A DNA stretch of 64,000 nucleotides from assembly GCF_000003815.2 (NCBI RefSeq), contig NC_049993.1, positions 6,690,743-6,754,742 of the forward strand. The letters are read 5' to 3'. This stretch comes from Branchiostoma floridae. Its lineage: Eukaryota; Chordata; Leptocardii; Amphioxiformes; Branchiostomatidae. Under the pieces are notes generated by a model. The model saw only the letters and a program-made list of their open reading frames with translations, searched no databases and was not told the DNA's origin. Below, piece after piece: positions 36,801 through 48,800 of the stretch; the stretch's first letter is position 1; each line of letters starts with the position of its first letter. Position numbers and translations under genes: made by a program.

Positions 36801-39800
36801 AAAAGTTTACCAACTTCAGAGGTGGAGTGAAATAATGTTATTTTAATTACATCTCCATTTCCCCAGTTGTTCTGGTTGCCAGGATACAACACCATCTTCC
36901 CGGACCAGTGGCTCATGCTGTCCCGCCGTAACGAGGACACCAGCCCCGAGCTGTTTGAGAGGTCCACACGCAGCCTGAAGAACACCAGGGTCTACATCTG
37001 CACCACCATGTACCGCGAGGTAAGAGTCTCCTGTGTGTGATTGTATGTGTGTATGTGTGTGTTTAGGAGTGTGTCAGTGTGTGTGTTTGTGTGTGTCTGT
37101 GTATTATATTGTATCCTGATAATGTTGGAACTGTATTATATTGTGTATGACTGTGTTTGAGTGTGTCTCCTGAACATGTGCTGAAAATTGTCCAAAGTTC
37201 ATCTCTCTTAAATTTCCAAACATAAAACAGGAATTTCATTAGTGCCTCTTCTTAAGCAAGTGAATGAATTTTTGACTGAATGACTGAACAGATTTTCTCA
37301 ATTGACATGTACATCATCACAGTAGCTATATCTATATACTGATCATACAATACATATCAAACAAGTGCAATGAAATAATAAGACAATGGACATCATCAAA
37401 CTCTTCTTCTCTTAACCCCTTCAAACATTCATTACCCAGAATGAACAGGAAATGCAGCAGTTGTTACAGTCCATCCGGGGCATCGCGGAGGCCCAGGGTC
37501 CAGAGCGCCAGTACGAGTCGCACATCTTCTTCGACGGCGGATGTCAGAAGGGTCAGCCTACGGAGTTTGCCTTGCAGCTGCTGTCACTGACCGACAAGAC
37601 CATGGGGTCAGCCAAAGGTTGGTCAGGTCACACGTTTTACTTCATTATGACCATCTCTGCAGACCTTATAATTCTAACTCTTTGCAGATCACTTAATATA
37701 TACCATGTTTGGCTCTCCCCAAATACAGGACCTCATTTAAGGTCCTATCCGAGGGACGGCCCTAGCCAAAGCTAGTTACTCATTTTTCATCTGAGTAAAG
37801 TGAGGACAGTTATGCAAAGTGCCTTTCCGAAGGGCACAAGATCAGTGACATGGCAGGTTTTGAATCCAGGATCTCTTAGGCCTGAGCCAAAGTGCTGCCA
37901 ATCATGCTACACTATCCTCATCTCTTTATTTATCTCCCACCAGAGAAGAAAGGCATCCTGCATGAGGCTCAGAAGTGGGTGACTCCGTACGGGCTGCAGA
38001 TGGAGTGGCGCCTGAAGCTGAATGCCGACAGCCTCCAGGAAACCCGCTTCTGTATCCATCTCAAGGACAACAGCAAGGTGACGTAATGGCAACATTTGAC
38101 TTTTCCAAATTTTATCGTAAAGCTTGTAGAGAGGGTTACACACCTATGGTCTAAAATCCCCATGTTTGGACACCCCTATGTTCTGACACCCCTATGTCTT
38201 GACACCCCTATGTTCCAACAACCTCTGCGTGCCAACAACCCTTATAATGTATGACACCCCTATGTTCCCACACCCCTATGTTCTGATACCTCTATATTCC
38301 GACATCTCTATGTTCAAACAACATATATGCCTAACGCTAACCTAAACTCTGACATACAGTGTTGAAACTGTGAGATATTGTTTGCTTTCTTTAGAAGTGT
38401 AGATATCCCTGCTTTTGACCACTAACAAGACAAAACCTGGTGCTTCTTGTATTAACATTTCAAAATCTTCCTTGTGTTTTCAGGTCCGTAACAAGAAGCG
38501 ATGGAGCCAGGTCATGTACATGTCCTATGTACTGGATCACCTGGGTAGGAAATATCAGTCCAAAACATTTTCATTTCTTCATAATTGTATTTTTCAGTTT
38601 TACAAAAATATAGTCACTGTGTTTATTCAAAGATAGGATTTGGACGATGTATTTTGATATTGTTGTTAAGGCTAAAAGCAGTCTACTCACAAGCAAGGGG
38701 ATTATTGTCACAAGCAATAGAGAGTATTGACTGTCTTGTCTTGACTTTAATATGTTTGAAAGTAACATTTGCCTCTCACCCTCCCCTACACAGTGTACTA
38801 TACTCCCCTGGGGATGGAGTCTGGTGCAGTGAAGGACAGGGATATCCTGGCCAGTAGTGAAGGCAGGGACCACCAGGCTAAGTGTGCCCGTCTGAACGGC
38901 TCCGACTGCTGGAGAACTGAGTCTAACACCAGCCCAACACAGCAGTTTCTGGAGGTGGACCTTGGTGGGAAAGACATTCATCAATAATAACATTACTCTA
39001 CTTTTTCATAATCTTTTCTAAGTTCAGTAATTTCACAGACATACCAAATATCAGGTAACACTAGTTCACCTTTATTCGCGGGGTGACCTATATCCGTTGT
39101 ATTTAAAACGAGGGTATTTAGGGATATCAAGTTGATGGACGATGGTTTCAAACTGCAATATTTTGAAAATATAATGCAATTTGAAACCACCTACCATCGA
39201 CTTGATATTCCTAAATACCGTTTTTTGATACAACGTATATAGGTTACCTCGCAAATAAAGGTGAACTAGTGTTACTCTGACAAGCAACAGTATGACTTTT
39301 TAAACGGTCAGACGTTTCAGGTAGCATCCTCTACTTTTCATCAGTGATTCAGAGAACAATTGTTGAAAAGCTGGTTTTATACCCCAACTATGAATGATAT
39401 GTAAAGGAGGTGAAAATGATTTTTAGGTAGTCTAAGAGGAAACAGAAGTATGTTTAAGACAATGTCAATACAAGGTTGATACAAATGAGTCATTAACAAG
39501 GACCTAGTTTCAGTTCAGTACTGCAGCATATATGAGAAAATAAAACAAAAAAGTTTAACGTTGAAGAGATTCATTAGTCACGTAAGTACGCAGTTAATAG
39601 AATTTTCATCAAGCTTTTTAAAGGTAGACACACGTATGTACCTCCAAATTTTAAGGGAGGGAATTTGATGTGCCCCAATAAGCAACCAAATATCAATTGT
39701 ACACGTGATTGAAAAAAAGGAAAGAAAAATCACAACATTGTGGTCTGTTGATTATTTCTAGGTGAGGAGACAGTGGTTACCGGAGCGTCTACCCAGGGAA

Positions 39801-42800
39801 ACCCGAATGACAACGAATGGGTGAAGAAGTACAAGGTGGCCTACAGGACGGACAAGGAGAGTATGTGGGAGTACTGCAAGGACAACACGGGGAGAGACAT
39901 GGTGAGAACTCACTGCTTATCAGATCCTCATCATAGATGTGTATACTGGTCAGGGTTCGAAATACACATTCTTAACTTGCAATTTGCACATAATTTTTTT
40001 ATATTTGCACGTAGAAATATTCTGAACTTGCAATCTTGCATGTTGAAAATACCTGGCCTATAGTAAAAATACTGAGGAATTAGACACCCTACTCCTAGAC
40101 AGTGGACGTCTGTCTTTTTCCTTCCTTGTTTTTGCTGGTAACTTTCTCGGGTAGCTTCACTAGATGTAATCAAAATTCACCGATTCAAGCTAGTGATCCT
40201 TATCGCGATCGCCGCCTAGTTGTATTTTGCATGTACATTTTTCAAATTGCACGTAAAATTTTTACCAACTTGCAATTTTGCATGTAGCAAAAAAAAGTAT
40301 TTCAATCCCTGCTGGTGTAGACTGATTTATCATGCAAGCAATACGTATAACAGTCCTCCTGGCAGCCTGGGAGGCTGAATTGCGCGGACATTACAATAAC
40401 AAATGCAAAAGACATTTTAATACAATGGATCATTGATAGAATTATAACAATACTTTCTAGTTAAAATGCGATTTTTCGAGGATCTATTACAAATGTGTTG
40501 TGTTGGCGTGGCCTTACCTGTTCAAAGACTGCTATTGAAAGGCTTAAGATTTAGACAGACTTCTAAAACTTCATGAAAACAGACTTTTAAAAACGAGTTC
40601 GTAAGTCACCAAGATGGATCTGCCGGAAAACTTTTTAACCTAAGATTTAACATCATGTTGATAAGTAAGAGAAGATTCTGTTTAAGGTTGTCAAATTATC
40701 TTGTCATAATGACCCATTCTTATCTATTGTCTGCATTCGTACATAGCTCATCAGACTATTTTTAACACCTTGAATTTTGTCAGGTGTTACATTATTTTAC
40801 AACAGTCCAAAAGATATAAAATTCAATGTGATTGTAGCTTATGGACATGTATGACCAAACCCCACCTGCAAATATGGTTTGTGTCAGACTCCTTTGGTCC
40901 CTCTACATGTATGACCCTTCACTGCTTCAAATACTTTTCTAATCAAGCTTAACACTTTGCACTTCCACAGATATTTGAGGGGAATGTAGACAACAAGAGT
41001 ACGGTCACCCGGCTGTTTCCAACTCCAGTTACTGCCCGCTACATCCGCATTGAACCAGATGCTGTCCATGGACAGTTGGCTCTGCGTGCGGAAATCCTCG
41101 GTTACAGCAATGAAGGCATGTCAATGAAAAATTCTGCGAAATTTTATTTTTTGTTTTGTTTGAGTGTGTGTTTCTAGAGTTCCCAATTTGTGCAATGGAT
41201 CTTTACCTTTTTGTCTGTTGGAGTGCTAGTGTTAAGTACTCGAAATACTTTTTTTCAGCCAGGTTGCTCAGATGGCAACCTGTCAGTTAAAAGCTAGGTT
41301 GCGCCATCAACATTTCAGGTTGCCCCACTTCCAAGCTATTATTTTCTTCAAATCAGCTATATACTTATCCATTTTCTTTTCTTCCAGTTACATACAGCTA
41401 CGTATGTTTTATCTTATTTAGACATGAAAAAAAGAGCTTTATAATGCACGTAAGTGGGGGAAAAGCATAATTTCTGGTTGCACACTGGGTTTAAAGTCAA
41501 GTTACGCCAAGCAAAACCTGGTTGCATTTGCAAGTTTGCAAGTGCCACTGGGTATTTTGAGCACTGGATAGGAAGTGTCACAAATCAGTATGTATAAGGA
41601 ATAAAGTCTGCTATCTCTGATTACCTTTTCTGTGCACTTATCCCAGAGAGGGACCGTGACAGCTACATCCTCTGCACGGACGCCGACGTCAAGTTTGCGG
41701 CAAAGGACGCCAACGCTCTACTTGACGTGATAACCCGAGACCCCGCCGTCGGTGCGGTGTGTGGACGTACCCATCCCACAGGGTCTGGACCAATGGTGTG
41801 GTACCAGATCTTCGACTACGCTATCGGCCACTGGTTTCAAAAGGTGCGATGCTAACTGTAACTTTAGATCCATTTCATATCTCAGTCTGACTCAGTAATT
41901 TTAGGAGTTTGGGGAAATGGGATTCAATTTTAGCAGTGGCAAGAGAGTTCCAGCCGGTCTCAACACAGTTGATAATGAAATTTCAGTAGTAGAATAGTGA
42001 CCACTTCGCTAAACAGTGGCTAAATGTAAGTTACCTGTAATAAATCAAGAATTACACAACATGCATCAGCTTATTGATAAGTTCTGACATTAATCATTTT
42101 CCTGCCACCAAGACAGTGGATCTTAAGGTAACGCTAGTTCACCTTTATCCGTTGGGTAACCTATATCCGTTGCTTTTAAAAACAGGGTATTTCGGGATAT
42201 CACGTTGACGGACGTTAGTTTCAAATTACAATATTTTCAGGATATTGCAGTTTAAAACTACCACCCATCGATTTGATGTGCCTAAATACCCTGTTTTTAA
42301 AAGCAAGGATATAGGTTACCAAACAGAAAAAGGTGAACTATCGTTACATGTCACATGAACAGAATCTAGGATTAAGACCTGCCAAAACAAAAAGTGAAAC
42401 ATAGAATGTTTAGGTTGCTTGTCATCTAATAGATATAATATCTATGTTTTGATGTTTTTTAGACTGCCAACGACACCCTGGGCACCGTTCTGTGCTGCCC
42501 GGGCTGCTTCAGTGTCTACCGTGCCAAAGCCGTACGCGAGGCCGTGAAAACCTACGCCTCGAAAGTCGACAAGGCTGACGAGTTTCTGACCAAGGACATG
42601 GGGGAGGATCGTTGGTTCTGTACTCTTCTGGTGAGGCTCGCATAACCTTCGAAAAAGATTTCAAAATAAATTAGACCGAAACAACTTCGCAAAACGTTCA
42701 ACCCTTGCTAGATGGTACAACGGACGCTAAACCGGATAGTGAGTGTGTGTGTGTATATGCCTTGATCATGACAGTCTATTCAAAACATTTTCATTCTAGG

Positions 42801-45800
42801 CTAAACTCAAGTACAGTGACCTCAAGTCAGTATCTATGATATATTGACATCTTCAACCTCTTTCGAGGAGACATAAAGTCTAATTGGTCAATAGTCCTTA
42901 AAGCTTCAGAAGTTACTAAACCTGTAAACCTGCAAAAGGTGTTAATAAAGCCAGCACACATACTTGGGGTAACCTGGTGTGTTTGGCACTCCCCAGCTAT
43001 CAAAAAACATTGCTCTTACATATATTAGAAGATGACCAACCCTAAAGTCTAGTAAAGATACAGGCTGCAACACTTAAGATAGAGCTTTTACCAAGCCCTC
43101 ACATATACGGGCAAGCACATCTAATATAACCCTAGCCTGACTGGGAGCAACTGACAATGATCGGAGAGTAAGTGAGTGTGCTGGCCTGCTTTAACCGACC
43201 TTTTGTTGTTTCCTACCCAGGTTGAGCGCGGCTGGCTGCTGCGGTACACGGCCGTGGCTGAGGACACCACCTACTGTCCCGAGGAGTTTGATGAGTTCTT
43301 TAAGCAGCGGCGCAGGTGGACCCCATCTACCCTCGCCAACTTGGTCAGTTAAGTTTTATCTATACAATTCTGTATACAAATTCATTTGTGTCTGACACAA
43401 TCCAGTCTTCTTCTCTTGACATCCCTCTAGCATGTCCAAAATGTCATAAGTCCAATAGGTGTGAGAACTCCCATCTTCAGTAACAATCCAGTTACAAGCT
43501 CAGTAAAAAAAGGCTTCCGCTCCTGAGAGATTGCCAAAAAATTAAGCAGAAGCTCACACACTGGATGCTGTATGGAAACTAGCCAATGCCCCATAAGATT
43601 AGTGAAAATATCGAAGAATAAACTTTTCAAGATCCGGGTAGGAAGTGAATGCCAGGTCGAATGAAACCGAAGAATTTATCACGAAAAGGGAATTTTGAAC
43701 AACTATTATGAATTTGTCTCAATTTTGAATAAAGATGATTCATTTTGAATCCAAAAATTAATGAATTCATACTGAAACAGGCTGTACTGATGGGTTTTTT
43801 TCCCTGTGTTGTTAGGTGCTGCTGATCCGTACATGGGGCGAGGGACGGATGAAGAACCAGAACGTCTCCGTTTTCTTCATCTTGTACCAGGCCTGTCTGC
43901 TCTTCTCCACTCTCATTGGTCCAGCCACTTGCATCCTCATCGTCTCAGGTAACCCTCACAATCTCTTTTTTCTCTTTTTGAAATATCTTATTTAAAAATC
44001 ATCACTTGCAGAAACACATAACAAAATGAAGGTTGGCATTTCTGTTCATTCTGTTATTGTTTTCATTACAATCTAATGAATGAACTTTATTGCTCGACAG
44101 TTGTACATGGTACAATGTATAGCAACAATAACAAAGCAATTAACGCAACAATACTAGTCCATATTTTAAAAACTATGACTATAGCGATTGACAATACTGT
44201 CTACTATATATGTAAAAGATAAAAGTATCTTAAAAACAAAGACAGAATTGGGAACGCATGTGTGTCTGGCTGCTAGCTGATGGATCTTTTGTGTCTAATT
44301 AGCGTCCATTTAACTATGTGTTTCTGACGGACATGTCTGTTGGCAAGATTATTAAACTAGATAAAGCCTGGATGCATTGTTTTGATATTAGGCATGTGGG
44401 TAGGCCTTTATAAAACCTTGAAATGCATTGATTATAGGCCCCCTTGCGGTGTGTTATGGTACTGCATCAGAATTTCCAATTTTGATATCTCAATTTTGTT
44501 CTGTTTCAAATTTGCATTCGCAATGATTCTGTTCCCCAGGTGGTGTCGAGTACGTGTTCGGATACTTCACCTACACTCCACTGTTCATCCAGCTGGCCGC
44601 CTGTCTGCTGTACGCCTGGTGCTGCCTCAACACATCACAGTCCTTCCAACTACTGGTAAAGTCTGAAGACACAATGTATTCTCTTATCATCAATTGTCAT
44701 GAAGCAAAGTACTTTTTCAAGTAGCTAGTAGTAATGCGATGCAGCTTTGCTCTTACTTGTGTGTTCTGCCAAGCACACTGGGTCCCTCCTCTTTTTTCGA
44801 TAAGTGTGTTGGGTTCTTTTATGTTCAGAGGTTTGACACTTGAGGCTTATGCCTGAACCTCCCTCATACGAGGTAATCTCCAACCAGATCCATGTTGGCG
44901 TAATGTATAGAATCAAACTTACTGGTGCCCGTTTGACTCCCTTAGCCGGCTATACTTCCTGGCCAGCTTTGATACTATCTTATGGCACTGTACTGGGCAA
45001 CTCAGTTGACATAACAGTACATATGAAGGATTTGCTTGAAGTTTGATACTATACATTACGCCACCATGGATCTGGTTGGAGATTACATACGAGGGTCCAC
45101 GGGCTTTGCGTCACCATCCGAAATCACAAATGCAATCTCTTACAACATGTTCGAGCTGGGGCCGACCTTAGAACTCAACTCCAGCCCGCGCATCCACAGA
45201 ATTTGATCCAGATGGCCAAGCAGCGGGTTTGCGTTACCACTTTGGCAACTGGGACATGCTCCACTGAGCAGACTATGTGATCCATTACACACAAGCTCAG
45301 TAAAAAAGGCTTCCGCCCCTGAGCCATTGCCAAAAAATAACGAGGAGCTCTGACACACTGGATGCTGTATGGAAACTAGCCAGTGCCTCATAAAATTTAA
45401 TGAATATATCAAAAAATAAATAATGGTTATAAAATGAACATTGGCCAATATGTACAGATTATATGGTCCATTACACCGTGGGGCATTGTTCATAAAATTA
45501 CACCTGTCTTCCACAGCTCGCCAAGGGTCTGACCCTAATCTATGCCCTCGTCATGACGGTGGTTGCCATAGGAACAGCCAAACAGATTGTGGTGGCCTTC
45601 ATCACCAACTCCTCAGCCAGTGGTGAGTACTGGGCAACTCAGTTGACAGTACATGTACATATAAAGAAAGGGCTCAGTGATTGTAATTTTTGGGATAACC
45701 CAATGTTTGGACTTGAACATATAGTACATGTTTGATTTGAAAGAAATTTTTTGGATAAGAATAAATATACTAGATGTATTTGAAAATAGTATGCACCGGG

Positions 45801-48800
45801 GAACTTTGTTAAGCAAAAAAAAAAAGCAAGAATAGATCTAGCAAAAACCAACTGAAGACTGCTGCATGTGCAAATGAATCTTCCATAAACAAAAAAGGAC
45901 GGAGTCTTTTTCTAAGTTTGAACTATTGCTAAGAGTCAGTTGCTTGGAAGGTTGCAAGTCTAAAATACATGACATTGTATAGTGCTTTTATTCCCCCAGT
46001 GAGAGGCTAAAGCCATGAAGTTTAGTTTCTTTTTAACAATCAGAGTTTCCTTGACTCCGACCAGGTCTGCCGGAGCGCATCATCGCCTGCCCGAATGAGC
46101 CTTACAAGCTGCTCCAGTGCCCCGGCAGCCTCGTACTCAACATCACCAATGCCACCTACGGGCGCAGCGACCCGTTCGTCTGCTCCCCCGTCTCCACCAT
46201 CTGGAGCCCTACTTTATGCCCAGAGTACTTTGCTGAGGCATACCCCCCGAGCCTGGCCATGGGTGTTCTAGCGTAAGTTTAGGTTGCAGTACAGGGTTCG
46301 AGCCAGCTGCATTTTTTCCCTTCAACTGCCATACCTATGCTTTTCTCCTGACCATGGTGTTATATAACCTAATCTTAATCATTCGCAAATTAGACATACA
46401 GATTTTTTCAGACAAAACAACAGGATGAATGGGCATGTGGGTTAGTGGATGGTTGTTTGGTTGGTTGTTTGGTTGGTTGGTTGCTGGATGGATGGATGGA
46501 TGGATGGATGTATGGATGGATTCATGTATGGAAGGATTTGGTTGTATAGATGAAAGGAAGGATGGATGGATGGATGGATGGATGGATGGATGGATGGATG
46601 GATGGATGGATGGATGGATGGATGGATGGATGGGTGGGTCTGTGGGTGGGGTTGGATGGATGGGTGGGTGTGGCTATGGATGGATGGAGGGAGGGAGGGA
46701 GGTAGTTTGGGATGGATGGATGGATCAATAAATGAGCAAATGAACAAATGAATACCTTTATTTTGCAGTGCATGTGGCTCCAAATTAATGTAGATAACAG
46801 GTTAATCTATGGGTAACAAGCCTTAATTTTTTTTTTCAGTGGCGAAGATGGTTTCAACTGTCAAGGAAAGCAACTTTGCAACCTGATCGCATCCTCCGAA
46901 TTCTTCCCTGCAAATGTGTCCATGCAAAAGTGGTGGGACAGAAGACTGGAGGGTCTTAAGATGAGTGCCGACAATAATTCCTCCCAAGTGTCGCGTCGTG
47001 AGCGGTGGAAAAGAAACATTCCAGAGTTCAAGGCAGGCAGTACTGTGTCATCTAGTACTGCAGTTGGGCCCACCCTTGCCATAGCGGTATCAACTGGTTC
47101 TGCACCACCTCCACCCAAACCTACTACACCTCCTCCCAAACCTACGGACCCCCCAGCTCCTGATTGTTCCTCGGTGTACCTGGAGGTCTTCTATCGATGC
47201 AGACGACGTAAGTTATGAGTGCTACTGAGTACTGTAAATGCAGACTGAAATGTTTGCGGTGACTTAATGTGCACAGATTTCTTGGCGACCACTTTACCGC
47301 CATCTCAAAGCCACTGCAAACATTTTTGTTCCGTCTTCTCTCCCATTGTCTAGGTGCTACGTGAACTTGTATAATGTAGGTACAAAATACTACATTTGTA
47401 AGGTATTATGATGTAGGAGACCCTATTACAGTAAAGGCTCATACATACGTACAAAGCACAAATTGAACACAGACCCAATTTAAAAAAAAAATTGAATAGC
47501 CATATTTATCAAGAAGTATGAAGTGTGACTATAGCACTACCGCAAAATCAAAACAACCACGAACACTTGGGTTGGACCTCTGAGACTTTCCTCAGTCACT
47601 GATGAAAGATAATGGATGCTATCTGAGGCAGTCGGACCATTTACAACATCTTGCGTAGCCTTTCTTCTCTATATCTTATTATCTGAATGTCTACGTACCC
47701 TTCATCAGTGTACCTGATTCCTGTTTTCCCTACAGCCAGTGGCTTTGACTTTACGGTGGACATTCCAGCCAACATCACCGTCCTCTACTTCCTTTGTCTC
47801 ATCGGGATCTTCATCGTGACGGCTCTTGTCCATCCCTATGAGTTCTACTGCGTGCTGCACGGCATTTGGTAAACCAAACACACATTTAGTCCAACACAGA
47901 CAGTCTGACTACTAGATATGATAACTGAAATCTGTCCTGTAGCATTGCTTTGATTCAGTTCATTGGCTTGTCTGATATGACCATAATGTGTAATACCTGT
48001 AGGTACCTGTTCTGCCTGCCTGGAGGATACCTGATTCTGATGATCTACAGCATCTGTAACATGACTGACAGATCATGGGGTGAGGATTCCTTCGTTTTCA
48101 GTCCCATGTTTTAGATCCCATGTTTGAGGATAGGTACACCTCAAGAACATAAAAGAACCCACTGGTCACAGTGACCACACTTATCAAAACGAGCAAGGGT
48201 CCTTCCTGGTGTGAGTGGATCATTTAAGTATGTCCGGATACTTTAAGCTTGTACTCTTCAGTACAAACCTGGTGTGTTATGCCAAATGGCGGTTTAACAG
48301 ATATGCAATACAAACAAACAGACAGTAATGGAGTCAGGATATTACATTACATGTACATGTAATGTATAATACACACATGTATATGTAACATGCACATAAA
48401 ACACATTTCTTTATTTCTCTTTCATGGTTTAGGAACACGTGAACAGAAAACCTTCAAGCCAGGGGGAGGAGGTGGGGGAAGCTGGTTCGACAACTTGATG
48501 GACAAACTTCGCCATCTTTGTACCAGGTAAGATTGAATCTATAATGATCATCTCATGCCTAGTTATTGAAACAATCGCTAGACTGGATACAATGTTAAGA
48601 CTGACAGTGTATGTATTAAAAGGTTAACTTAAAAGTCCTTCTCGAAACAGATGATGCATACATGTAGGGTGTTGCCCATCTTCATTTTTGGCGCCCTGGG
48701 CCACACAACTTGTGTGCAGTCACTACAGCAGGGGGCTAGTTCACTGGTAGTGGTGTGTGTGTTCAACTCCCATAGTCTTCCTCAAATGCTGAGTACTAAG

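Larger units (their letters stand above)
36867..38544 (+). other. Chitin synthase exons 8-11: first half of the GT2 catalytic domain
   Basis: Residues 556-730 contain the start of the cytosolic catalytic fold: a strand ending in CTTMYRE (600-606), HIFFDG (634-639), TPYGLQMEW and [15 protein letters not shown]. The order matches chitin synthases. The segment ends abruptly at residue 730, in phase 1, where the discoidin cassette begins. Confidence 0.9.
38794..41115 (+). other. Inserted F5/8 type C (discoidin) domain cassette, chitin synthase exons 12-14
   Basis: Exons 38794-38964, 39762-39901 and 40971-41115 encode residues about 731-882. Family hallmarks in order: [88 protein letters not shown]. 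These span the whole domain. Discoidin domains normally bind phospholipids, glycans or collagen outside cells. Here the cassette sits inside a cytosolic glycosyltransferase. Entry and exit introns are both phase 1, and tyrosines (Y732/Y733 and Y879) occupy or adjoin the positions of the usual terminal cysteines. The exit intron uses GC (41116-41117) as donor. Confidence 0.92.
43816..48526 (+). other. Chitin synthase exons 18-25: translocation helices, extracellular linker, SWGTRE
   Basis: Several hydrophobic segments follow QRRRW. Exons 21-22 encode a long Cys-containing, probably extracellular loop with N-glycosylation sequons (NIT, NAT, NVS, NNS) and a proline run ([17 protein letters not shown]). 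Exons 23-25 return to helices and the family motif SWGTRE, then a Gly run. Confidence 0.85.

Noticed and set aside
38794..41115. Discoidin exons as a separate nested gene
   Set aside because: No start or stop codon of their own, and both outer introns fit the chitin synthase frame exactly.
46429..46783. Open frames of about 100 codons on both strands
   Set aside because: Pure translation of the (TGGA)n microsatellite.
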